Positions 55,441 through 64,000 of a stretch of 64,000 nt of DNA are shown here, piece after piece. The stretch's first letter is position 1; every line of letters starts with the position of its first letter. The position numbers were made by a program, and so were the translations under genes. The notes below the pieces were generated by a model. It was not told the DNA's origin. It saw only the letters and a program-made list of their open reading frames with translations, and ran no database searches. The stretch is from Paragorgia papillata. Lineage: Eukaryota; Cnidaria; Anthozoa; Scleralcyonacea; Coralliidae. The stretch is from positions 868,001 to 932,000 of the forward strand of contig JAWNZC010000106.1 of NCBI GenBank assembly GCA_035771165.1, given 5' to 3'.

Positions 55441-55923
55441 AAAACAAACCAAAAGCAACCAGAAAACTTAAAAGAAAGTAAACTGAATAACGAAAAGTGT
55501 CTGTCATGACGTTTTGTTACCAACTCGTCGGATGTAAACAAATTTTAAAACCTTTAAATTGGCAGAGTTGACGTCGCGTCACGTCGACTCAACAACGATA
55601 TTTAAATAAAACTGAACGGAAAACATGAAGGCGATGAAGCGTCGGAGAAATGTTATCCCTTCTTGTGAAATTTTCCATATGTCGTTCGAGTCAGATGGTA
55701 ACTAAGAGTGAAGGTGGACAAATGCAACTAATTAGTAAAAAAACGATGCGAATCAATTATAAAGTTTTGAACACATAAAAAAATGAACATTAGATGTCAA
55801 AGGAAATTCTAAGGGTACTCCATTTAGGAGCCATTGGAGACGAATCCGTTTAGAAGCATTTGACCATCTTGCACCAAGGACGTGAGCAGTAGAGGTGAGC
55901 AAATTTAAACGAGGAGCAGCATA

Positions 55924-57180
55924 TCAGTCCCATTCTAAAAAAAAATGGGCGGCAGTTTCCTTCGGAAAACCGCACGCACAAGAAGGAGAAGAAACACAAT
56001 TCATTAAAAACAAATCATAATTTAAGGCGCTATTCCCTAGCCTCAAACGAGTATGAAGAACAGATGCAAGGCGATCGCCAATGTAACACAAAGGATTAGA
56101 AATTGCGATATCACGCCACCTAACAACATTTGTTTTGAAATTAGTAAATGTTTTTAGGTAAATTATTCCAAAGCTTAACGGAAGAAACAAAAAAAGACTT
56201 TTTAAAGCGTTCAGTTCGGGTGTATGGAACAACCAAGTCATCACTTGCGCGTAAGCTATAATTAGTTCTAGAGCTGAGTTTGTCTGGATTCAGTTCTAGT
56301 AAACATGAAGGAAGGAAGTAAGTTATTTACAATTTTATACATCAGCAATAATTTATGATTACTATGTCTGTTAAAGGTTCCCATGCAGTTTCATTTAAAA
56401 TACTTTCTCTATGGGTGACTTTTAAGGACCCAGTCACAACCATGGCTGCCACGAACTGAAGTTCCAATCTATATTTCAAAGGTTTTAACATATTAAGTCT
56501 TTTTGAAGCTTTTTGATAAATTTTCAAAATATGAGACGCCATGACAAGTTACTGGTGAGAGTAACTCCTAAATCATCATGCTGGCTAATATCCTCAATAG
56601 CGTCGTTACCCAAATAGAGAGAAGGATGAAGAGGTATGATCAATTTAGAATAAAAAGTCATACTCTTAGTCTTTTGAGCATTCATTGTGACTAACCATTG
56701 ACTAGTCCAAGTTGAAATAGAATTGACATCGTTGTTAAGCTTTAACAGTGCACCATCAGCAAAAAGAAAACATGAAGACATTAATATACACTAAAAATAA
56801 TAATGGTCCAATTACAGACCCCTGTGGAACACCAGCCTCTATTTTTGCCCAATCGGAGCTTTTACCTTCGATGACCACACGTTATACTCTATCAGATAAA
56901 TAGCTTTCAAACCATTTAAACAAGGAACCCTTTATACCAACTCTTTTTAACTTGGCAAGTAAGCCTCTATGCCAAACTTTGTCAAAAGCCTTGGAAATAT
57001 CAAGAAAAACCGTCCGCATTTGACCTTTTTCAAGCGCTTGATAAATTTTATTAACAGTGTAAACTAATTGCATAATTGTCGAATCGCCAGGACGAGAGCC
57101 CGATTGAAAGCGACACAAGAAGCTGATGTTCTCAAGAAACTCATAGACCTCAGTAAAAACAATCTTCTCACAACCTGAAT
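55924..57180 (-). pseudogene. L2/CR1-type reverse transcriptase fragment
   Basis: Minus-strand pieces in order: FQSGSRPGDSTIMQLVYTVN and TVFLDISKAFDKVWHRGLL (RT motif with first Asp, 56882-57118), then a plus-strand-visible complement of the GVPQGSV-type region, then ADGALLKLN (degenerated YxDD region) and MTFYSKLIIPLHPSLYLG near 56600-56770. Then come LNMLKPLKYRLELQF (56342-56542) and a C-terminal RLRLGNSALNYDLF...CACGFPKETAAHFFLEWD (55924-56244). The last piece resembles the zinc-knuckle tail found in other non-LTR elements. Five or more breaks. Confidence 0.75.
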
Positions 57181-57619
57181 AGGCTTTTTACTTAAGGCCC
57201 CTAGTTGTGACTATATTTTGCCAATTACAGTAATATTTACAGGAAATCAGTTCAAAGAAAATGTCTTAAGAGAAGAAAGAAATTAGATATAGATATATGT
57301 ATCTATATATACTATAAAAAGACTAGTAAATGTGCATATTGTGCATGTGCAAATGTGCATAGTAAATGTGTATGTGTTGGCATGTTAGATGCTTTTATTA
57401 GGCCCGTTTAGGCCTTTTGGCCCGTTCAAAGATACCCCCATCACCCCTGGGGCACCCCCAAAGATACTACCAATACCCGGTAACTTTAGATTGATTATAG
57501 GAGTACACTAGTTTTTTGTAATACTGGTTTCTTTCAATTGACGAAATCTAAACAAATAATCACGAACATTTTTTCTTAGGACAAAGTAACTAGCGTTGAG
57601 AGAGATGGTACGATGGTCT

Positions 57620-57920
57620 TTGCTTTGCTGAGTGACTCATGAGTAACTTATGAGTAACTCCTGAGTAATTAACTCGTAAGTATCTCATGAGTAAATGAGT
57701 AACTGATGAGTAACTCGTGAGTAAATGAGTAACTCATGAGTTACTCATGAGTAAATGAGTAACGCATAAGTAAATGAGTAACTCATGAGTTACTAATTTA
57801 CTCACGAGTTGCTCACGAGTTACTCATGAGTTACTCATTTACTCATGAGTTACTCACGAGTCAATTACTCAGGAGTTACTCATTTACAAACGAGTTGCTC
57901 ACAAGTTACTCATTTATCCC
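57620..57920. repeat. ACTCATGAGT minisatellite
   Basis: About 25 copies of overlapping GAGTAACTCATGAGTAA/TTACTCATGAGTTACTC units. The core ACTCATGAGT is itself palindromic, and the orientation of the unit flips near 57790, at the axis of the array. Confidence 0.9.
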
Positions 57921-57962
57921 AAATCATGATCGACCCTGTCCCAGAAAATATTACCAAGACAC

Positions 57963-58212
57963 GTTTGCTAAAATGGAACTTCTTATTCCTGGGATTCAGT
58001 TTGTGCAAGGTTTATCCGAATCTATATTGGATAGTATTAATCCCCAAATAAGAAATCTATTTGTCATTGATGACATGATGGGTGAAAAAGATACGATTAT
58101 AGCCAAATTGTTCACGAAGAAATCCCATCATGGTAATCTCAGCGTGATTTATATTGTGCAAAATTTTGTTTCATCAAAGCAAAGACCATCGTACCATCTC
58201 TCTCAACGCTAG
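57963..58212 (+). pseudogene. Polinton packaging ATPase, C-terminal fragment
   Basis: The frame reads WNFL-type or, in the correct frame, KMELLIPGIQFVQGLSES, then NLFVIDDMMGEKDTIIAKLF (Walker B: hydrophobic strand then DD) and KKSHHGNLSVIYIVQNFV. This is the FtsK/A32-like ATPase found in Polintons/Mavericks, believed to package DNA into capsids. The Walker A part is absent, and the end SSKQRPSYHLSQR is read from the inverted arm, so the gene is truncated at both ends. Confidence 0.75.
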
Positions 58213-58615
58213 TTACTTTGTCCTAACAAAAAATGTTCGTGATTATTTATGTTTAGATTTCGTCAAATGAAAGAAACTAGTGTACTCCTACAATCAATCT
58301 AAACACCATAGTATTGGAATGACACCAATTATAAGAATTAAAGTTACTGTTGTGAATCGTTGAAACATTATCTTCTGTACTATGCTGAATTTCAATAAAG
58401 TATTTACAAATAATGTATACGTTTTTCTGATATTCCTTTGGTACAGGTTAAGTGTATAAGTTACCGGGTATTGGTGTAGTATCTTTGGGGGTACCCCGGG
58501 GGTGATGGGGGTATCTTTGAACGGGCCAAAAGGCCTAAACGGGCCTAATAAAAGCATCTAACATGCCAAAAAAATGTCAAATGCTTTCTGTCATTGCTCG
58601 AGTAAACAACTAAAC

Positions 58616-58880
58616 ATGGGTCGCACACGTAGAAACTGTCCCGTCTTCGGTTGCGGAAGCACTAATCTTGCAAGGCTAGCAAATCATCTTGATCAAGTAC
58701 ATCACATGGATAACAAAGAACGCGCTAAAATGGAGTAAAATTGGAATATGTGTACCTTTACAGAGTAAAGAAACTATCACAGACAGCACAGAACTAAATA
58801 TGGAGAAAACTCTGAAAAGCATTGTAAGGAGACAAGAGGAAATGGCAACAAACTTCAATAATTATCTAAGAGAGCAGCCG
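58616..58880 (+). pseudogene. zinc-finger protein, third copy
   Basis: ATG at 58616 starts the same protein as 7065-7400, with the full finger (CPVFGCGSTNLARLANHLDQ). After AACGCGCTAAA a short deletion relative to the other copies shifts the frame and gives a stop soon afterwards. The rest reads from 58689. Confidence 0.7.
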
Positions 58881-59263
58881 TAAATAATAAACGCAAAAAA
58901 ACGGAAAATATCAAAATTCCCTATAAAGAGCGAGCAGTGCTTTGACAACAGAGAAACGATATCTCTAAGAAGTGAGTGCGCTAGAAGAAACCGTAAACAC
59001 AGGACAGTTTATTTAAAAACATTTTTTTATGTAAATAATTAGCTGTCAATATGTACACTGTAATTTATTATAAATATAAAAATAAACTACAAAGAACTAT
59101 TATAATGTTGCTCATATGTCTTTATTAATTTTTCTTCAGATAAAATTACACACATAAAATTACACATCTTTCTTACACACTAAATAGTCCAAGAAATTTA
59201 TTTAACTTAAAACATAATTTAACTTTCGATTAACTCGATAATGTTCTCATAACACATATAGCA

Positions 59264-59782
59264 TTAGTTCAGATTGCTTTTCGTTGTTATGTTTCTAGAC
59301 TTTTCAAGAAGATACTCCTCGTAAGCCTCCCGAGGATTCTTTATCGTACTCGTAAATTTTACACTAGCGTATTTTACTTCGTACGGATACGTTAATGGAA
59401 CAGATATAGAAAGAATATTTGGCGAGTCGTCAATTTCCATCGGCTCAACCTTTGTCTCTGTAGCGTCTTGAGAGTATTTATTATTGTCTCTTTGGTTTCG
59501 TAATTTCAACGCCTGCATCGCTTCGTTGAACTCTATCCAGATACGTTCATCGACGTTTGTCCTGGTCTCTCCGTAGCACGATTTCCATTGCTCATCATCT
59601 GTTACGCAACTGTGTTGTTTCTGACTAGGATGGTTAGTCCTACAACCGTAGCACTTTTCACGACAAAGCTTCGAATATTCTTCCCACAAAGTTTCATTGT
59701 AAATAGCTTCGAACATTGAAAACAATTTTTCATATAAACCCTCCATCTCTGCGGTCTTACTCCAACAGCAAATAGTAAGCAA
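59264..59782 (-). CDS. Cys-rich protein of Polinton-type arm, full-length copy
   Basis: 172 codons. The internal MEGLYEKLFSMFEAIYNETL is probably the true start; the upstream MLTICCWSKTAE may be leader. The Cys/His cluster CREKCYGCRTNHPSQKQHSC is followed by DDEQWKSCYG, an amphipathic segment and an acidic part ending REAYEEYLLEKSRNITTKSN. It is the only copy in which both halves are continuous; the foldback element has only the C-terminal half, twice, and 42480-42752 has mostly the N-terminal half. Lying in a Polinton arm on the same strand each time, it looks like an element gene. Function unknown; zinc binding inferred. Confidence 0.65.
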   Translation of the reverse strand: MLTICCWSKTAEMEGLYEKLFSMFEAIYNETLWEEYSKLCREKCYGCRTNHPSQKQHSCVTDDEQWKSCYGETRTNVDERIWIEFNEAMQALKLRNQRDNNKYSQDATETKVEPMEIDDSPNILSISVPLTYPYEVKYASVKFTSTIKNPREAYEEYLLEKSRNITTKSNLN

Positions 59783-59790
59783 ATGATACG

Positions 59791-60596
59791 CCGAGAAAAC
59801 CGACGCCGTGAATAAGCATATTAATTAGGATTTCTTTGTCTAAGCTCTGACGTCGCCCAGACTCGTTCTTTTGTTTAAATTGCTAATGGTCCTTAACACC
59901 AATAGTGTACATGGACTTAAACATTGCACTCAGCCATTCTATAGACAAATAATATTTCGTCTGTACCTTACGTTCTTACAGTTTCTCGATTCGATTCCTC
60001 ATACTCGCGACTTCTCGATTGACTTTACGAGTCTCGAATTAGACATCTCCTCAATCTAAGTATTAGTAATCAGCTTTGATTTATTCACTTTGCCCTACTG
60101 ACATGCAACGGATTTTTACATACACTGTGAGATATTTAGCATATATCGGATATACAACCGTAGTAATAGATGCCTATACGTATTGGTTACTGCTTGTTGT
60201 CAACAAAGGTTTAGTTGTTGCGGTGTTTTTCTTCATGATGAGTGAAGAACAGTACAAAGAAGAAAATAAAGAATGGAGACGAGCGATAAACCTTCGACTT
60301 TACGTACGGGATTATCAGCTTATAGAAAACCGCAGGGACGAAGATTTAAGCACACAATATTACTTCGAGCATATACAAGCTTAAAACTAAAGAAAAGAAA
60401 GACACTACAGAGAATGGTCATATTATGTCAAGACAAAGTGATAGAGCCTTGGTGTCTGAATGAAAAGCAGACATTTGAAAAACGGTGCTCTTATCGTAAC
60501 GCTAAAATATCATATTGGTTAACAATTTATGCTAATATGCAACTGGAAAAAAGAAGGAAAAGAAGAGAATCTACGCTAGTACGATTTCCCAAGGCT
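59791..60596 (+). other. two unassigned basic ORFs
   Basis: Frame 60076-60384 has a hydrophobic stretch (YIGYTTVVIDAYTYWLLLVV) and a charged end. Frame 60273-60611 is Arg/Lys-rich (KRKTLQRMV, ANMQLEKRRKRRES) and could follow it through a frame overlap of about 110 bp. No family recognised. They lie between the Cys-rich gene and a hAT end, which may truncate the second at 60597. They could be the last Polinton genes (inference). Confidence 0.3.
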
Positions 60597-60984
60597 CAGG
60601 GGCGGATTTAGCATACATCAGACCAGTCACGCGACTGACGTAAAAAATCACAAGAATAATTGCGCAATCAGACAATATTTTAATCTCAAGAGTCTTCTAG
60701 AAAATGTTATGGTGCAACTGCTTTGGCTTGCAGAGATTGGGTTTCAAATTCGATTTTATCTTAGTTTGCGAGTCAGCTAACACCGGGCAGAGATGACCGG
60801 TGGTCAGCGTTTGCTTTGAGAGTTTTGCTGGATCTGCACCATGGCAACCACTTTTTTGCTGGATTTGCCTCAAACCTGATTGGCTCTCGTGTTGATCTCA
60901 AGCGTTTTGCTGGATCTGCAGAGATACTGAGTAATTAGATTCATCGTCATCCCTGATCGTCATCGAAGTTTCTATGTTTCAGTC

Positions 60985-61229
60985 ATGAGTTCTGTGGTAA
61001 GCGTTTTCGAACGGGTTTTAGCTGCTTTTAACAGCAATGATGAAGACATACTTCGAACTATCTACGATGATTTGTCATCAAGGTTACACGGTCGCCGATT
61101 TGTTTCAAGCGAGGAAAATTTAAACGCAATTGGAAGCATTTAGAGCTTCTTGAGCAGGAATTTTGGCGCGGAGTCATTTATTTCCAAGCATGCCAAACCA
61201 AAGAAAGGAAAGTCATGCACTGCTGTAAG
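60985..61229 (+). pseudogene. first exon of the hAT-D gene
   Basis: ATG at 60985 (MSSVVSVFERVLAAFNSNDE). It matches the hAT-B exon at 23437 in its pattern (DILRTIYDDLSSRLHG, then LSRNFG) and ends at an AAG/GTAAGT donor. One TAG stop occurs in the middle (after ENLNAIGSI, 61141). Position and phase suggest it encodes the N-terminus of the OTU-transposase protein. Confidence 0.6.
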
Positions 61230-61737
61230 GTAAGTTAAGGTCGTCTTATTTCATTTCAAATCTACAAACAGTCTAGTGTCGAATACAGTATATGTGTTTT
61301 TGTCCAGTTTCAATATCGTATAAAATCATTTTGCGTCCTAGTGAAGTCTGAGTTCAGACATATTTATTCAGCAAGGCAGCATTAGCATATTTCACGCTTG
61401 CCAACCAGGAGCTCTTGTATATGAATTTGAAATGAAGGATCAATGAATTGATTCTTAAGGCAAGGTTTAGTCCGACTTTAAATTTTATCGGACCTTTCTT
61501 TTCATGATTTTGAAATGAATACTGTTTACTTTTCAACTTATTGTTAATCCTGCTCTGATGAAGATATTTTAACCGCGTGGTCGTGAAATATGACCTCAGG
61601 TTTACCTATTATATATATTTATCAATGTTTAATGTTACGGTAGTAGATAACATATAATTTATTAACAGATCGAATATATCACAAAATGAAATCAATTATA
61701 CTCAGGTGTTTCATATCGGTTTTAAATATTTATTTAG

Positions 61738-62476
61738 ATCTGAAGCTACTGGCAACTGTCTTTACAGCTCCATTTCGTTGGTATTGGTAGGTAACAATAC
61801 CCTTGTTGATGATTTCAGAGTGTTGACATGCATTGAGCTTTTCCTCCATGCTAATTTTTATTCACACCATCCATGTTTCTTGGCTCCTGTTGCTGAGCAT
61901 AAGGAAGATTTTGGTAGAAGTTTAAATAATCTTTTACCTTTATCAGTTTCCTTTGAATGCTTAGATTCAGGGTTGTCTGGGGATGAGCTAGTGAAGAAGG
62001 CGGCTATTGTTAATTGTGGTAATAATAAATGGTCATCTTTTCTTTGTATTCTTGGTCTTTCTTCTGTTCTTAACAGAAATATAATTTCATACTATCCAGA
62101 TTGTGGCGACCATAGGTGTAAGTTATTGTTTAATCATAAAGTTAAACCTCGTTCTCCTCTGAAAGCAGTACGAGTAGTAGATGATATTCATATTCTATTC
62201 TGTGTTGATCGTTTGGTAAAGTCTGGTGATAAATTAAAACCTAACCATTTTGTACCTTTACTGTTTTGTCCAACTGGTCAAAAAAGAAAACAGTCTGAAC
62301 ATCCAACCTCAAGCAAAGTCCTAAGAAAACCTCATTCCAGTCTGGTAAAAATTATAATAATGTCAAACGAAAAATTTCCAGCTTTTTTCCTCCCACTTCT
62401 AATTTACTTAAATCTGATTCTGCAGATATTCCTAGTACTTCCAGTATGCATTCAGAAATTTCATTGCCACAGGTAG
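61738..62476 (+). CDS. OTU-like (vertnin-type) domain exon of hAT-D
   Basis: Opens at the acceptor TTTATTTAG (61737). Reads SEATGNCLYSSISLVLVG, the OTU nucleophile region with T where other OTUs have Asp, then DDFRVLTCIELFLH and NKWSSFLCILGLSSVLNRNI. A candidate catalytic His appears in KPNHFVPLLF near 62245. Frame is lost near 62350. The alternative frame then continues Ser/Thr-rich sequence (SADIPSTSSMHSEISLPQ) into the transposase. OTU proteins cleave ubiquitin chains. The join to a transposase is visible on the DNA; whether they make one polypeptide depends on the frameshift. Confidence 0.7.
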
Positions 62477-62599
62477 ATGTTGCTCTACCTAATACTGCTA
62501 CAAGTTCTGAATCTACAACTCCAATAAGATCTATTGATGTTAAGACAAGCAGTGGTACCAGTAACCCAGGTATTTCATCACTTCTGAGTGCATAAAATT

Positions 62600-64000
62600 C
62601 TACTAAAGAATTTGATGTTGCATTCTACAGGGAAAAAGTAAAAGGTATGAAAAATTCTGAAATTGAAAATCTTATTAGAAATGTTTGTAAACCTGATAAG
62701 TCATATCCTTTTCCTAAAATTAATGGTAGAAGCTTCCGTTATGAATGGCTTGAACAATTTTCATGGCTATGTTATTCACCAAGTGCAAATGGTGCCTACT
62801 GTTTGCCATGTGTTCTATTTGGGGATCATTTTTATGCAAGAGCCAGTAAGATTAAAGGTTATGAATAGCTTGAACAATTTTCATGGCTATGTTATTCACC
62901 AAGTGCAAATGGTCCCTACTGTTTGCCATGTGTTCTATTTGGGGATCATTTTTATGCAAAAGCCAGTAAGATTAAAAAATTGTTTTCTGAGCCATTAGAT
63001 CGATGGAGCGATGCCATGTACTCTTTCAAACATCATGCTGGGCTAGGAAATAGAATAAAAACTGGCTTACATGACAGTACACTTACACTTTTCACCTCTT
63101 TTCTTGGACGCATGTCTGGTAAAATCCAATCAATTGAAATTATGGTTGATACCAACATGAGAAAGGCAGTTGCTGAAACCGAAAGAAACTTGTTCCTATT
63201 ATAGATACTATTATTACTTGTGGGCGTATTGGAATATCTTTGCGTGGCCATCGTGATGACTCTAAATACCACCCTGATATTGGTCATTATCAGAAGGTGG
63301 TGTTGGCAATTTTATTGAACTTCTGATGAGAGTTAGAGCTGGTGAAATTGAGTTAGGAGAACATCTAGCAACTTGTCCAAAAAATGCGAGTTATATTTCG
63401 AAAACCTCACAAAATGAACTAATTAAATGTTGTGGCCAGGTTGTTTCTGACAAGGTTATTGAAAATGTTAAACAAAGCAGGGTTTTTTCCATTATAGCAG
63501 ATGAAGCTGCAGACTGCTCAAATAAAGAACAAATGTCACTTGTTTTACGTTTTGTTGATAAAACTATGAATATTAGAGAAGATTTTATTGCATGTTTACA
63601 TTCTAAGTGGGGCTTGTCAGGGTCTGCACTGGCTGATCTTGTGTTGAAAGCATTAAGTGACCAGACTTTAAATATTCAAGATTGTCGTGGCCAGGGGTAT
63701 GATGGTGCTGTAGCTGGCCATATTAATGGTCTGTCTGCTCATATTTTACGCCTCAATGAAAAGGCTATCTACACTCACTGCTATAGTCATCGGCTTAATT
63801 TATTGTGGCTTTAGTGATTGCCAGAAATATTTTTGACCTCACTCTTCCTGTAACTCAACTGTTGCAGTCAAAGAGTATTGATGTTATGAATGGCATTGAA
63901 CTCATCAATGCCTTAAAGAATCTAGGGATGACAATTCGGAATGAAATTGATTTGTATCATGAGCAATGGTATCAACAAGCAGTTGCTTTGGCTCGTGAGA
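62600..64000 (+). pseudogene. hAT-D transposase (TTF-type finger, DUF4371-like core)
   Basis: Begins EFDVAFYREKVKGMKNSEIE, then a zinc-finger-like region (RYEWLEQFSWLCYSPSANGA, YCLPCVLFGDHF) that is duplicated in tandem. The core has FSIIADEAADCSNKEQMS (first catalytic Asp), GYDGAVAGHINGLS and IYTHCYSHRLNLLW. Breaks: TAG inside the duplicated copy at 62868, shifts near 63190 and 63300, and one near 63814. The gene continues beyond 64000. Same broad family as hAT-A and hAT-C, but only this one keeps the N-terminal finger. Confidence 0.85.
62741..62980 (+). repeat. 120-bp tandem duplication in the transposase finger
   Basis: 62741-62860 and 62861-62980 are copies differing at a few sites (GCAAGAGCC/GCAAAAGCC, TGG to TAG). 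The 40-codon duplication would keep frame, but TGG changed to TAG in the second copy stops translation. Confidence 0.95.

Larger units (their letters stand above)
57376..58565. mobile_element. second Polinton-type palindrome with ATPase centre
   Basis: Left CATGTTAGATGCTTTTATTA and right TAATAAAAGCATCTAACATG are inverted. The arms continue through GGCCCGTTTAGGCC, GATACCCCCATCACCC and AGATTGATTATAGGAGTA to about 57616/58183. Outer sequence on the right (58565-59790) matches the foldback's right arm; on the left no matching arm exists. The centre holds a minisatellite and a packaging-ATPase fragment whose 3' end is part of the right arm. Confidence 0.75.
60597..64000 (+). mobile_element. hAT transposon with OTU-like domain (hAT-D), cut by the window end
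   Basis: Left end CAGGGGCGGATTTAGCAT matches hAT-B. The order is terminal repeat, subterminal GGATCTGC boxes, a small first exon, an OTU-like exon, and then a hAT transposase that runs off at 64000. The right end is outside the window. Confidence 0.85.

Overview
The window looks like repeat-saturated nuclear DNA of an animal, most likely an early-branching marine invertebrate such as a cnidarian. That assignment is an inference. It rests on AT-rich DNA, consensus-spliced exons, and BEL/Pao, Tigger/pogo, hAT, Helitron, Crypton, L2-like and Polinton-derived elements together with hammerhead-ribozyme repeats. Nothing bacterial is present: no operons, no rRNA, no CRISPR. Almost every ORF of size belongs to a mobile element, and most are broken.

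Layout. 1-2452: weakly coding DNA with one Cys/His-rich fragment on the minus strand. 2453-19407: one BEL/Pao LTR retrotransposon. It is split by a 6.47 kb palindromic Polinton-like foldback element (4844-11314, perfect 6-bp target duplication) between the Gag zinc-knuckle region and Pol. Its 3' LTR is split by a hAT transposon (15813-19002, perfect 8-bp duplication). 19408-22320: retroelement tail, inverted tRNA-derived SINEs, a foldback and a Crypton-like tyrosine recombinase. 22939-27858: a hAT element carrying a nested Tigger element (Tigger-1, 23737-26605) and a TTA-flanked Harbinger-type MITE. 27988-28945: TA microsatellites with two different hammerhead ribozymes. 29295-36405: a second Tigger element (Tigger-2), into which a Helitron remnant is inserted. 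The remnant has a 2A peptide, a papain-like/OTU-like peptidase domain, a DUF6570-type domain and an RPA-like zinc/OB fragment. 36406-44935: retrozyme-like repeats, two spliced gene fragments (one with a chromodomain), L2-like fragments, an OTU fragment and a Polinton end. 44947-50643: MITEs and a hAT transposase pseudogene. 51893-55440: a multi-exon minus-strand gene with SWIM and YqaJ-nuclease signatures. 55924-59790: an L2-like RT and a second Polinton palindrome with a packaging-ATPase fragment at its centre. 60597-64000: a hAT element whose gene joins an OTU-like domain to the transposase; it runs off the window.

The strongest candidate for an undescribed system is the arrangement shared by the two Tigger elements. 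In each, a DDD transposase is paired head-to-head, across roughly 80-170 bp, with a separate HIRAN-domain protein, both inside TA-flanked terminal inverted repeats. The two copies are diverged and inserted independently, so the pairing is maintained within the family rather than accidental. Other notable signals are complete hammerhead ribozymes in a 277-bp tandem unit, palindromic Polinton derivatives with minisatellite centres, and transposons that carry OTU-type peptidase domains. Many ORF breaks fall in short homopolymer runs, so some of the apparent decay could be assembly error.
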